From Coccinella septempunctata (Eukaryota; Arthropoda; Insecta; Coleoptera; Coccinellidae), in assembly GCF_907165205.1 (NCBI RefSeq), contig NC_058192.1:10850001-10914000 (forward strand): 64,000 nt of DNA, given 5' to 3'. Every line of letters starts with the position of its first letter. Position 1 is the stretch's first letter. Made by a program: the position numbers and the translations under genes. The notes beneath the pieces are model-generated. The model saw only the letters and a list, made by a program, of their open reading frames with translations. It was not told the origin of the DNA and ran no database searches. This document shows positions 25,301 to 37,364 of this stretch, piece after piece.

Positions 25301-27884
25301 TGCATTTCACCACAATTCGTCTCATTCCTTCTTCGTTTACCTCGAAACGTAAAATAAATGCAAAAATGCCATTTTGTTCGAACCTACTTTACCTACTACC
25401 ATATATATCTATTAAAATCGAATAATTTTTACACATTTGTATTTTATATATAATATGTGTATTCGTTTGATTTAACAAAAAATCGTTTTTTGGTGTCAAG
25501 CAGAATATTGAAAATAATAATGAAAATAAGAAGTATGTTTCATTTTATCAAGACATTTTTCTGCGATTTAAATAACTGTTTTTGTTCTACGTAGTTCATA
25601 ATGACCAACGTTGCTCCTACAAATATATTCGATAGATTCATGTTTTCGAACTGCCAGTAAAAAATAAATAGAGACCTTTGATCAGTAGCTCTAGACATCA
25701 ACACGTGTTTACACTCAAACAAACCTTCGCGATATTCAAATTTATATCGAACAGGGAAAATGTAAATTGTCATTTGGAATCTTGTTTGCCTAGCGTATCA
25801 CAATAACACCGGATTCTCGTATTTTTCTACAGTTATTCCACCAAATAAAACGCAAACACTATCCAGTCTCCGATTACAACAAATAAAAGATAGACGAAAC
25901 ATTTTCTGTAGATGCATTTATGCCTTTATACAGTGTGTCCCAAATGAATTACATTACTATTTTTAACTACCTGATGCATAAAAGCCATTCAGTTTAGTCA
26001 ATCGATTTTTATTAAATCAATATGAAAATATTTTTCATGGAACAATCGAACATAGGAATTGAACGTTATTTCAGAAATACCGCTCTTAAAAAATATGCAA
26101 ATTCGATTGGTTTTTCAAATTGTCAGGGAGAAAATTTCTAATATGTACTTTTGTTCATTTCAATTTGTCGGTCCAATGAATCGATTTTTTGAAGTATTGT
26201 CCAATTAAGTATTGAACCATATACAACGACACAACGTAGTCATATTTTGTCGATTTTGAATTTTTTCCGATAGCATATTTCGAGAGCTCGAAAAAATACG
26301 ATCATATCTATTATAGGTATCTACTGATACTACACTTTTCAATTCCATGCAAGTCACAAAATCCAGTGACCCGCTTAAGTGAAAAACACTGTACACTTTC
26401 ACTTAACTTAGGTAGATACATCGATCCAAATTAATAAGAAAATATTATCACAAACATAATTTATTTTGACTTTGGATAGGGAATTGAAAAAGAAAATTGG
26501 ACTTCCTGCATGTTGTTTAGTTAATTTAATAAAATTATTACTATTATACAGAGGTGTGAATGAAAATAATATGTGAAAAAAATGTCAAAAAATTTCTTGG
26601 ATCTTTCATACCTATTATTTTTTCTGAGCAGCCTCTGCCTAGCTACAGCTCCCTTAAGCACCTGAAAAGCGAATTTTGAGTTTACTCTTAGACAAGATGA
26701 CAAGAAATAAAATTTCCGACAGATTAAGGGTTTCTAACAAAAAAATTAAAAATTGCTTTTTTGATGCTATCTTTATGGGACTGTATCTCAGCAAGGGGTG
26801 CGAAAAAAATTATAGAAAAGACTCGGTAATTTTTTTCAAAACTCTTCATCTACACCCTGTATGTGGGAAAGCTTTGATTATCTCATCTATCATTTTATCA
26901 GTTGAAAAAACATGGGGAGAAGAAGTTTTCAGAAAATCCCAAATAAACTGTCGAACTATTTTCGAAGATTGATTCTAATAATCCGAGCGTAGAATATCTC
27001 ATATTAATCACTACAGCTGTGATTAAATAATCAGGGGAATCCTCAACTCCACCTGCCAATTGACGGCAATTATTGCCTTGATTACTTTGGCCTGTGGCAA
27101 ATAAATTGAATGACACTAGTGTTTCCCAAGATCCATCGTATTGCGCTGAACAATTCCCACACCGGTCCTGCTACTCAAATGACCTACGCGATTTTTTAAA
27201 TGAACCGTTTCCTCATTGCACCAATTGATCCGGCACAATTAGTTTATAAATTCCCAAGTCCGTTTCTCGACAAACAAAATTAGACCATGTGTACTTTGAC
27301 ACTGTTTCGAATACCGGAATACGTAATTGGGCCATGAGGAGATGAAAGAGTTTCACCCGGATGCGATGTTGCCGCTTTGACCAAAAATATTTCTTCGAAA
27401 ATGCAAAGATGATAAGGATTGGGTTGATTGGGCATTTCAATTCGAATGAAATACATATATGTATTCATAAATCGGGATTTAAACTGCAAGGAACGCTGAG
27501 AGGCCATTCAAATTCGAAATTCAGGATGTAAGGATTTACTTGACATTATCTTCAAACTGCCTTATTTCATCTACAGGTTACTGATGCTGATATATTTCTC
27601 TTATGGAATACTATTATGTATTTTCATTTCATATTGTGAATGTGAAATAATATTGTTTGAAGCTAGAACATATTCAATGAAATTAACGGAAACAAACATG
27701 GACTCCCAAAATGGACGATAAGTTTTCACAGCTTCATGACAACCCTATTAGATTTGGATATAAGTAATAAATAACACCTTCACACTATGCCAGAAGATTA
27801 TCGAGACAAAACAATACAAAAGACCAAGAGAATATAAGACATTATATGACAATAGGTCGTCTATTAGTGAGAGCACCCACCAAA
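22350..27884. other. Intergenic stretch, nothing firmly recognised
   Basis: About 5.5 kb of AT-rich DNA. ORFs such as 24,554-24,886 minus and 26,676-26,972 plus lack recognisable domains. Short 'tacag(t/g)gtgt'-type ends near 25,930 and 26,850 hint at another worn repeat, but I could not match the arms. Confidence 0.4.
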
Positions 27885-28013
27885 GTAGCGTAGCACTGAC
27901 ATATATGACACATACATGTCAAAGACGATTCATAATTTTGAGATATCGCACATCTGAGTGATATTATTTTGCATCACCTTTGTCATGTATGTGCCATGTC
28001 AGTGTTACTACTA
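27885..28013. repeat. Hairpin with arms of about 36-40 bp
   Basis: The left arm at 27,885-27,924 (agtagcgtagcactgacata...) matches the reverse complement of 27,978-28,013 with few differences. Both contain a gacac/ggcac plus acatacatg core. The loop is about 53 bp. It could be a mini transposon, or a structured element about 0.6 kb upstream of the cabut-like start codon. Confidence 0.5.
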
Positions 28014-28287
28014 ATGATAGTTGATGAGGAGAATTGTTTCAAAATTCTTGACAATTCAGACTAAAACAAATGCAAATTATGTCAAATAGATTTTGATTTT
28101 CCATTTTCTCACCTATTTTTCAGCTCAACGGCACACAGAGCTCGAACCGGCAGGCAGACCGGTTTCTGACTTATTTGCCGTCATCAGTACCGCACAACTC
28201 AAGTCGATGATTCCCAGAAAACCTTGCCGGAAAGGCAACGCCGCAGAACGCGAACGCATGCAGGAGTCCAAAGCGGGCCCGGCCTGA

Positions 28288-28540
28288 TGACGTAAAATAA
28301 CAGAGCACGCTTCGTGACGTCACAATCACGGTTGTAGTGTCTGATATCAGCCGGTGTTCACGTGAACATCACGCAGAGTATCACGCTGTCTGTGTGTGAT
28401 CACTCGACGCTGATTGGCCAGAGGAGGCGATCCCCCAATCGTTATTGGCTGGTTTGCCTCCTGCAGCAGCAAACACACCCCAGAGCTGTGCTAGCACAAC
28501 AACATTACTGACTCAGTTCATAATAAAATCTTCAGTGTTT
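28288..28540 (+). promoter_or_regulatory. Promoter-like block of the cabut-like gene: CRE, E-box, CCAAT boxes, Inr
   Basis: Seen in order: a half-perfect CRE TGACGTAA (28,288-28,295); a perfect CRE TGACGTCA (28,315-28,322); a 12-bp palindrome GTTCACGTGAAC containing the E-box CACGTG (28,356-28,367); and three CCAAT motifs (ATTGG at 28,413 and 28,444, CCAAT at 28,435). Initiator-like TCAGT sites follow near 28,513 and 28,532. The start codon is 78 bp past the end of this block. CREs bind CREB/ATF-type factors and CACGTG binds bHLH-ZIP factors. In Drosophila, cabut is known to respond to the sugar-sensing Mondo-Mlx pair, which uses CACGTG-type sites. Only one perfect E-box half is visible here; five bases downstream there is a weak CACGCA. 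Confidence 0.5.
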
Positions 28541-28617
28541 AGTCTTTCGTCGCTGGTGCAATATCTGCCTGGTGAATTTATTTTTCAAAGAAACTTAGAC
28601 TAGTGAATTGTATCAAG

Positions 28618-29898
28618 ATGTTTTTCAAGGAACCCTGGAAGGCTTTAATTTCTCCTCCAAGCAGCCCACAAAATAAAGATTCTAATGTAAGTTCAAAAAA
28701 AAAAAAATTCTAGAAACCAGTCATTTTCATGACCCTTTTAATTCTGCCCATGGATAATTTTTTTTCTCATCATTTAAACATTGTTTCTTTTTTCTAGGTA
28801 TCTGATGATGAATCTGTGCAAGGTTCATTCAGCATCCCACCAAACCCAGCTTCACCTTTAAGAAATATCCTGACCCCTCAAAACTCAGACTCTGAAAACG
28901 ACGAGCATGATTACCCTCTTAAGAAACGCATCTGCAGGAGGCAGCAGAACGAGCTGGAGAGAAGACTATTGGAAAGTTTCACTCCACCACCGGAACCAAT
29001 ACTTCAAGTATCTGAAAATCCTTCATCGAACAGAACTACATCGGTAATAATGAAGGCGAACAAAGATGGTTCCTGCTCGTCCACATCATTACCCTTAGAA
29101 GCACCACAGGAGGAGAAAAACATATTGAAACTGCTGAAATACAAAATGGGAACTAGGAGAGAAAGAATTTTAATAAATACCAAGGACAAGGAAAGAGAAG
29201 AGGCAACTGTACAGGACAGTTCAACACAACCTTGTCAGAATGTCTGTGAACCTCCTCCAGTGGTGCCACAACAACCCTGTACAACATTCAAAACGCCTCT
29301 TTCTCCCACACCACTCAACACCTGCGAAGTGCCTTCAATACAGCCAAGCATAGCTACAGTCCCCGTAGTTTTCAAGACTCCCCAGCTGTTATCACCATTG
29401 AACCATACCAAAACGAATCTCCTCCAACCAATAGCCCCAAAGCTGGTGAAACCCACGCATCAGTCTCGCGCTTTGTTTCTATCGGCAGATGGTACTGTAA
29501 TTCCTGCTCAAATAGTTGTTATCGCTGCGCCTGCTCCTGCCCAAGCTCCCCCAGAACGGCGCAGAGTGTACGAATGCAGTTACGAGGGCTGCGGCAAGAA
29601 CTATTTCAAATCTTCGCATCTGAAGGCTCACAACAGGACGCATACCGGGGAAAAACCATTCATCTGCCAGTGGAAGGATTGCGGCAGGAAGTTCTCGAGG
29701 TCCGACGAATTATCGAGACACAAGCGGACGCATACTGGAGAGAAGAAATTCGAATGTACCGTCTGCCAAAGAAAGTTCATGAGGTCTGATCATTTGGCCA
29801 AGCATGTGAAGAGGCACGCCAAGGAGAGACCTAGTACTACCCAAAGATTGAGGATTTTACCCTCTTTAAAACCTCCCCAATCGTCAATGGTGTGTTGA
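28618..29898 (+). CDS. cbt: Cabut-like zinc-finger transcription factor (KLF10/KLF11, TIEG type)
   Basis: Two exons, 28,618-28,686 and 28,798-29,898, joined in phase 0 across a 111-nt GT-AG intron, give 389 aa. Exon 1 starts MFFKEPWKALISPP at the only upstream ATG that fits. Residues 30-280 are low-complexity, proline- and serine-rich. They hold an acidic patch before a basic KKRICRR stretch, a possible nuclear signal. Three C2H2 fingers at about 283-363 (CSYEGC, CQWKDC and CTVC starts) have the Sp/KLF spacing, HTGEKPF/HTGEKKF linkers and the RSDELSRH and RSDHLAKH recognition helices that bind GC/GT boxes. The final finger is followed by a short tail. Cabut/TIEG proteins are nuclear, early-response repressors or activators. 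The Drosophila protein is slightly longer. The finger set and the tiny first exon make the cabut assignment strong. It is the nearest plus-strand gene to the CRE/E-box block. Confidence 0.9.
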
Positions 29899-30075
29899 TC
29901 ATGTTCAGATTTGGTCAAACTATTTTTATCCAGACTGAAAGCATTGTACATTCCCATTCTCATCCAACTCTTATCTGTGATTATCGATTAAGTTTTATTT
30001 ATTTAGATTTTTGAAATCGTATTATCTGCATATCTAGTTTATCGAGACTAGATGTGACAGTATTATTAATGTTTG

Positions 30076-30081
30076 AATAAA
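30076..30081 (+). terminator. Polyadenylation signal of the cabut-like gene
   Basis: AATAAA lies 178 nt after the stop codon, followed by a T-rich tract. It is the first canonical hexamer downstream. Confidence 0.6.
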
Positions 30082-30099
30082 AATATTTTTATACCTAGT

Positions 30100-31688
30100 T
30101 CTTGTATTATTTCCACCAGAAAAATATCATTTTTTTTACTTGAGCTCTGGATAAAGCTCAAAATATAATAGAATGAAGAACACTACAGTTCGTTCATTTT
30201 TCACAAGAATGGAACGTAAATTAGGATAAATTGTCCATCAATTACTTTTTCCAGAAGAAATCGAATTGACGCTCAAATTTTGGATTTTTTTTTCTAGTCA
30301 TTCAAACTATACATAGGCAGTAGGTATAGACTCCCCTGCCAAGACCCTACCTAAGTAGGTATCTATGTTGACAGAAAAACTGTTGCTCCTATCTTCGGAA
30401 AATTTTCTGTAGGAAACTTTTAAAATGCAGTCATACCCATAACGAAACTAGGCACCTATAAATAGCTCATTTTGTACTTTTACGAAAGAATCGCACAATA
30501 ATTCATTACGTTCATCGTCATTTCTCTACTTCGGTAATCCATTGTTTATTTATAGCACATGGAAGGAAATAATCTCTGTAATGAATATGCGTTTCTATCA
30601 CGTTCAAATAGCATGAACAATTGTGTTATCGTTCTCTTTATTCCATGTTTGAAGGTATTTTCGTAATTAACTATGAGTATGATAGCATTTAGAACCAACT
30701 AGGAAACACCGGTATTTCCATGGATATATCCTGGGGATAAGGAATCTATGAATATTTCTTCAATGAGTTGGGGGAGTTATCTAACTGATTTCGCTTGGAA
30801 AATATTTTTTTTCTTCTCCCGTGCGTTCTTAGCCATTCTCCTGCACTCATTTCAGTTACTAAAATGTCACTTTGCCGCACTAGTGTGGGAAAATGATACT
30901 TCATAAACTGTTAGAAAAATAATTGTTCTATCATTCACAAATTAATCTATAAATGGGTAGATTTTATAAAATATTTCGTTATTTCACTTTACAAAGGTGC
31001 TTTTGAGCTATATTTTATAGCTGATGATATAGTCTGCAGCCTCAGAGCCAATGAGAAAATTGAAAAGTTCAAAACGACCTCGTGAATTACCGTGATTAAC
31101 AGAAGATGATAACTCCAAAGAACACAAAAAGTTTTATGGTCACAACGAGTTTCGAACCCAAGCCCTAATTTCTAAAGTGTACGGAATTTAAATTTCGATT
31201 ACTAGAAAATTAGCTGACTGGCCAACAATATATATTCAGTTTCAGAAATCTCGCTCAAAATTTGGTTGATACAGTGTTTTCTTCACTTCTCTTGTTGTCT
31301 TTAATATTTTTTTCATCAAAAGTAGACGATTTATGAAGCTATAAAATTCATTAATTCATCTCTAGCGACGGAAAAAACTAGAAGAAACTTGCGGTGGATT
31401 TCTATAAACCAATGAAATGCTTTCAATACGCGGCGAAACTGATGCATATATATATTATAGGCGCACGCATTTTCGTCTGCGCACCACTTAGGGAGACAAA
31501 AAAGTGTTTTCGAAAACAATGACGATAATATCTAAAAATTCGAACAGCAAAATTTCAAACTTTTGGGATTATGAATAATACAAACTTTTTCACCTTGTTT
31601 GCGGCCTATTATACTGTCCTTTATGTTTAAAATTCGTCACAGGTTGAATCAAATGAAAATAATTAAAAAAAAATCAACATAAAAATAT
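30100..31688. other. Intergenic stretch with one TTTCCCGCAC-family unit
   Basis: Between the convergent cabut-like and lgd-like genes. At about 30,820-30,895 it carries a unit related to the 19.7-20.3 kb cluster (cgcactagtgtgggaaaatg after aaaatgtcactt). Otherwise AT-rich with no recognised gene. Confidence 0.5.
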
Positions 31689-31694
31689 TTTATT
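31689..31694 (-). terminator. Polyadenylation signal of the lgd-like gene
   Basis: AATAAA on the minus strand, about 195 nt beyond the lgd stop codon at 31,889-31,891. Confidence 0.5.
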
Positions 31695-31888
31695 TATAAA
31701 TATCGAAAATAGTTAATGAATAAAACAACTGCACCTATCTATAAAGCTAAAATTCCATATAAAATAAACTATACAACAGCTTCAAATATTACATTATTTT
31801 GATTATTGCCCACTTCGAACAGGTGGGCATAGTTTTGAAGCGTGTAAAGATAAATATGACTAGTTTTTTGTTGTTGAGGTTTTCATCC

Positions 31889-34800
31889 TCAACTACCAAT
31901 AACCAGCCATTTCTCGTGTAATCGTTCCACTTCTTGAGTAACGATTGGATGACGAAGGCGCATCCGTATTTCCAATTTACCGCCTGCTTTCTTCCTGCCA
32001 TCCATAAGCTGAAAACAAACACAAAATTTTCTCACATTAAAAATTAAGAATATTCGAATACAAAACCGACTGATATAGGTTGACAATTAAACAATATAAG
32101 TGAAATTAAAGGGTCTTGAAACCAAAAAATAATTCTTTCAAAAAGATAACCACGAAGCCAGCTTCGTGTGGCTTTAGATCATATTCATGAAAGATTGCAC
32201 ATACTGAATAAAAGAATACAACTCACATCGTAGCTATCATGCAGTTCACACTGGGTTTCTAGGTTCTGCAATTTGACAGTCACACTTCCGAGGAGGGTAT
32301 CGCTCCGGAACCAGCCACTGAAACAACAACAAAAGTCGCTAGCGCCCATGCAGCAGCTAGCACACCCAATAATGGCACCCTCTACTTAGAAAGCAAAAAT
32401 ATGTAAATTTATACAGTGGTTATCCCGTCATCTAAAGCTTGATAAGCAAAAGCTACAATGGTTGTTAGGTGATGGTGACTTTCGAGAGAGAGTAGGTCCA
32501 AAAGTTTAACTATCATTTGGAGAGGTTCATGTTCTGTATAAATTTATCACCTCCTCTTTTCTTATAGCCCTGAATTTTAATCGGAATAAATATTTCCTAG
32601 GTGCTGATGGCTGAACATGTCTACATTTTTTGTTGAATAATTGAGAATTAGATATGTTTTTGTTTTATTCTGAGTGTTCAATATATTTACAAATCAAATA
32701 GATCGCAATATTTGTTTCTGTAAATTCATATTTTAGAACCTAACCTCATATTCTGCAAGGAAGTACTTTCACAATGATTTATGATTGAGCTTTGTTTTTT
32801 CTATAATATATTGATTCATATCGTGATTGAGATGGAAGAAAAGCTAAGCAATAGTTGGTACCATTGAAGGGAATCAAATTTTCAAAATCCAAATTCTTCA
32901 TACATGCAGATTGATACATATTCCAAATTTGATGAGCCATGCATCTTATTCAAAACAAATTTTAAGGCAAGGCCCGCAGCGAAGGACCGTGGCGAGTGGA
33001 ACTGTTGAAGCCTGCAGCTGTGAGCATCGGAATGGAGGCGAGGTGCCTTCATAAGCGAAGTGCAGCACCTCCCCCACTACGATTACGATGCGCACTGCTG
33101 CATTTTCCTTTAATAGGCTTCAAAAATTCCTCACCTTAGACGTTCTCAAAGTAGAAGCCAAGGAAACAATATACCATTACTCATAAATTTGGGTTTCCAT
33201 ATCGATATGATAATTTTCTAGGATTTGAAAAAACAAATCCGAAGGTTTGATAATTGTGCATAAACAGTTTCCAAACCATGCAAAAACAAAACAACATATA
33301 GAAGAAAATTGCTGTTGCACTGATCCAAGATGAATTGAGACTCCATGATTAAATAATAAGTGAAAGATAGTCTAATTGGAGTTATACAGGAAACTGCAGA
33401 CGAGAAATGCTTCAGACTAAACATTCAAAAACAAACTTACCCTTTGGAGTAAACTTCAAACTTAGCAGCATGCCTTTTGAACATCCTCTGACAAGATCTT
33501 TGCGTTCTATTTATAGGAACCATGAATGTAGCATTGTACTCTGGATTATTTGTATCCTTTATAGTAGCTGTTTTCTCAGTGAAAGGCGTTTCTTGGGGCC
33601 AAGGGAATGAAAACTTCACATAGGTGTCGATTTCCTTAGGATTTTCAGCATTATAATTGATACCTCTGAGTATTGAAATTTCTAATTCGTTGTCTGTCAA
33701 TTCTGTGAAGGATTTCACCACAGAGAAGTCTTTGTTTTCATAATGAAACTTTGGGATTCCTGCACCTGGCGTCTTTTTAGCCAGCCTTACCAAGTCCAAA
33801 TCTTTGGTTACATTCAGTGCCAATCGCTCAAACCTATTGGTACCTGCCACATCACCTAGCGCCTTGTTGTGGTCTCTGGTGGTAAGACACATTTTCAGCT
33901 GTTTCTGAAGCTGATGTTCCAAACGAGTGAGTATGTCTGTGCTCGATGGGTCATCATCCAGGCAGTCATCGGCACTAACCATGTCAAATCTAATCAAAAT
34001 TTGACTATTACTATAGGGGGATGAAAAGCATTAAAATTAAAAGTGTCCAACAATTCATCACTTCTACTTTGCAAACTTGTTGGAAATAGTATGCTCTGAA
34101 CAGTGTTCAATGAAAAAAGTTATCTTTTGAAGATATGATAAGAGATGACTTGACTTGAATTCTGATTTGAAAAGAATCTGATAAATGAAGTATCAAAAAT
34201 ATTGAAAATGTAAAACGGTCTGAAAAGTAAACTAGGATTTTTATTCAGGAATGGGGATTACATTGCACGAAATAAAATAGTTGATATTTTAGTTTATGTA
34301 TTCTTACTCTTTGTCAAGTTGTGATTTTTCATCGGGAGGTAATGGCAAGGTTGAAAAATCCACTGGCAGACCACAAGAAGTAGCTTCTATCAGTTTATCA
34401 AAGCCTTTGGCTGTACGCAAAAATTCTTTAGCTTGTGTTATTTCACCCTTTTTTTTGGCTTTCAGGGCTGCTTCTTTGAATTGTTTCTGTCTTAGAAGAA
34501 GAACTTGCATTTGTTGATCAGCTCTACTATTAGGAACCTGATTTCCTGTTGAAAAAAATTATTGAATTCAATCACAATCAAAATATTTATCATGATTTGT
34601 GACCAAAACCCACTTTGATTTTTTACTCTAAAAGAATAGAATTCAATTGAATCAGAAAAATCCATTTCATCTAATTGCAAAAATTTTACTTCAGAAAATG
34701 ATTTATCAAAAATTTATCATAAGGAAATAAGTCTACAAATTATCCTCAACTAATCAGTTCAGGCCACATTTCCTTTTGATTAATTTCCAGTCAGGATTAC

Positions 34801-36729
34801 TCAACTAGAATAGTATTAGTATCTACAGGTGTTCCTAAAGAGTTAATCAGGAATATTGATCCTAAAAACTTATAATGTCAAACCTTTTTTTTTATTATAT
34901 AATTCGGAAAGAAAATATCTCAGTAGAAGGAAAATGGATGATATGAACTTCAATGTGCAAGAAAACTTATCTTAATACATCATGTGAAGAATGAGGCGAA
35001 AAAATTCATAAGCTTTTTTCATTCTACCTGTATTTCGGGTAGTCGTATGTTTAGGTGGTTCTGGCTTAGTCACTTGCACTGGAGAGGCTTCAGATGAAGA
35101 TCCAGAAGCTTCAGGACTAGCAGGTTTTGGCGCAGCGACTGGTTTAGGTCCTTGTAAAGGAGGAAAACCAGGAGGTACTGGCAACTCATCAACCGCAACA
35201 GGTTTCCCAGCTTTATTCTGTTTTATAGCTTGCTCGAATTGTTTGATTATTCTACCAATCCTACGAGCTTTACTGGCATTCTCTTCTGCTTTTGCCTTTT
35301 CCTCTTGCTTTTTATAGAAATCTACACATTGCAGAAGAGCCTCTCCAAGAGATGCCGGAGGGGCTGGAGTAGTTTCTTTAGGAGCATCTTCTACATAATC
35401 AAAAAATATTTCAAGAATATTCTTATTTGCCACAGAAAAGCATATAAAAGTATTTTTGATCTTCTCTATCTCATACCTTGTGTGAAAAAAAATTTGGATT
35501 ATAAAAAACCAAACTACTATAACTATCAACTGTTTAGTTAGACTAAAAAAACTACAAAATTACAAAATAGCTAAAAAAGTTCCTCAACAAGTTAGATAAT
35601 GAATAAATTTCTCATTTGTTTATGGACTACTCTAAAAAGTTAAGCATATGTACGACTGAGTCTAAAATAGAAATACCTTCAACTTCTGAGCTTTGTTGCA
35701 TTTTTTCTTCTTCAATTTTGGGACTCTCCATTTCTGGGGGTCCAGGCATTTGAGAGATATCAACAGCTTGTCCATTTTGAACGGCTTCAATTACATGTTC
35801 AAATTGTTTAGCAGTTTTTAAATAATTGACTGCTCCTTGAACATTGTTTGATTTCTTTGCTTTCAATGCTGCCATTTTATACTGCATATGCCTTTGTTTC
35901 AGAAGAGCAAGAAGATCTTCATCAACATCTAATGGTGCACTCTCTGATTTCATTTCTCCTGAATCTGGCTCAATTTTATTTGGACTAATTGGTTGGGATG
36001 TGGGTTGCTCTTGTTCAATTTCCATTAGGTTTGGTTCCTCCGCTGTAACTTTATTTTCAGTTGGACGTTCCTTTGGAATCTTAACTTCAGGTGGAATATC
36101 ATCTATATTAATAGGTTTTCCACTTTTGGCCTGTTTTATTAAATCTTTGACAGAACTCTTTCCCCTAGCATATCTTCTAGCTTTACTTGTCTCTCCAGTT
36201 TCTTTTGCATGCTTTTCAGCTTCTTCATACATTTCAAGTCGTTTTTCCAATAGTTCCATATTGGCTGATGGGACAGACGCAGTACTTGGAGGCTCAGAAT
36301 CTATAGGGCTGCTACCTTCAACTTCATCGCCACCTATTAATAAGAATATTATCAGAGGGACAATGAAGAATTGAAAGGCAATAGAAACATACCAACAATG
36401 TCATTCAGCTCACTAAGCAAATCTGGATCATTCTCATCAACAGATATATCATCATCTGATGGAATATCTTTCATACTTTCCGCTATCATCGAATCCAGGT
36501 TTGTTTGTGGAGGAGGCTTCTTCCTTTGAGGTCTTTTTGGAGCATTATCACCTGCTAAAGCTAATAACTCTGCTTCCAAATCACTATCATTTTCATCGAT
36601 ATCTTCGTTTACACCAGTGTCAAAATCAATGTTGAATAGGCCATTCTGAAAAAAATGTGGTAGGTAACTGATTTTTAGAATAACAGTGAAAATATTGTTA
36701 CTCACTGGTTTTTTTCCACCTCGTTTCAT
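31889..36729 (-). CDS. lgd: Lgd / CC2D1-family protein (DM14 repeats plus C2 domain)
   Basis: Eight exons on the minus strand: 36729-36706, 36645-36393, 36333-35677, 35390-35028, 34545-34308, 33989-33441, 32317-32227 and 32008-31889. All have GT-AG borders, the phases agree, and they total 2,295 nt (764 aa plus stop). After an acidic N-terminus there are four DM14 repeats, at about residues 119-175, 232-292, 326-386 and 442-505. Each has the pattern of a helical hairpin followed by 'GxPVxxxxLPxPP'. A C2 domain covers about 614-745. In this family the DM14 repeats bind ESCRT-III Shrub/CHMP4, and loss of Drosophila lgd causes ectopic Notch activation from endosomes. The C2 domain helps membrane association and protein stability. 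The length is close to fly Lgd (about 816 aa). Start choice: MKRGGKKP matches the usual short first exon. A P-like transposon lies just upstream. Confidence 0.93.
32950..33115. other. GC-rich block inside lgd intron 6
   Basis: The 1,123-nt intron between exons 6 and 7 contains about 165 bp that is distinctly GC-richer than the rest (ggcaaggcccgcagcgaagg onward). No ORF or known RNA was recognised. It could be an inserted repeat. Confidence 0.3.
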
Positions 36730-36881
36730 TGTTCAGCTTTTCAATAACTGATTTGAAGAATTACAAAATCGCGCACTTCCTTTTGCCTTTTTATTGATAA
36801 TTTACGTTACAATTTAATGAATCATAGCAAACGTAATGCAAAGAATGCATAACAAGTTTGTGAATAAATGAAAACGGAAAA

Positions 36882-36911
36882 GCACAGATTACAGAGAACT
36901 GTAATCTGTGC
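36882..36911. repeat. Perfect 13-bp hairpin upstream of lgd
   Basis: The sequence gcacagattacag (36,882-36,894), a 4-nt agaa loop, and ctgtaatctgtgc (36,899-36,911) lie about 155-180 bp upstream of the lgd start codon. This is between lgd and the P-like insertion, in probable promoter or 5' leader sequence. Its role is unknown. Confidence 0.6.
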
Positions 36912-36988
36912 GGAAAAGATAACCTTGATTCTTAAAGCATAACGTCAAAAAGTCAACAAACAAAGAACTTCATTTGTCAAAATCATAT

Positions 36989-36995
36989 GTTATCT
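36989..36995. repeat. Left target-site duplication of the P-like element
   Basis: GTTATCT directly abuts the left terminal repeat. The identical 7-mer abuts the right terminal repeat at 40,891-40,897. Confidence 0.75.
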
Positions 36996-37042
36996 CAGAG
37001 ACAACAACGAGACGGTCAACTCCTTCACTAAATTTGTCCGAT
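36996..37042 (+). repeat. Left terminal inverted repeat of the P-like element
   Basis: 47 nt beginning CAGAGACAACAACGAGACG and ending GTCCGAT. It pairs with 40,844-40,890. Confidence 0.85.
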
Positions 37043-37162
37043 TCAGGCTATGTCAATCATCTTTGTCTATTTCAATGAAAATAACATAAATCTATCTTTG
37101 TCTAACATCAACGGCCCTGAATGTAGAGGCGCTGCATACGGTTTTGCTGGCGTTGCCAAATG

Positions 37163-37170
37163 TATAAATA
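37163..37170 (+). promoter_or_regulatory. TATA-like box of the transposase gene
   Basis: TATAAATA, inside the element, about 195 bp before the transposase ATG. It is the best core-promoter candidate seen there. Confidence 0.4.
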
Positions 37171-37364
37171 TAAACTGCCATTGCGAGATAATTAACAAAA
37201 TCAATGTTCCATTTCCAATGGCGAAAGCGCTATTCTATGTTCATCAGTCCACGTGCAAATACTTGTGGCAACACGGAATACAGCTACACATGCGTCAACT
37301 GAGTGACAGTGGTTTGAAATTTAAATTTTGTGAGACTTTGTTTGTGACAAATTATTCTTTCAAA

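Noticed and set aside
25922..26866. Candidate transposon bounded by 'tatacagtgtgtccc' and 'acaccctgtatg'
   Set aside because: The two ends match for only about 10 bases and no internal arm pairing was found.
28093..28287. 64-aa ORF preceded by a splice-acceptor-like sequence upstream of the cabut-like gene
   Set aside because: No domain, no ATG in good context and no donor site. It abuts the promoter block and is probably chance in GC-richer DNA.
31140..31225. Minus-strand B-box-like sequence (gggttcgaaact)
   Set aside because: No matching A box or cloverleaf could be drawn, so it was not called as a tRNA.
35844..36374. 176-aa plus-strand ORF over lgd exon 3
   Set aside because: It is the antisense shadow of the strongly supported DM14-coding exon.
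37050..37364. Upstream in-frame extension of the THAP transposase from an ATG at 37,050
   Set aside because: THAP domains normally start at the protein N-terminus (M-x-x-C). The extension has no recognisable domain and overlaps the likely TATA box.
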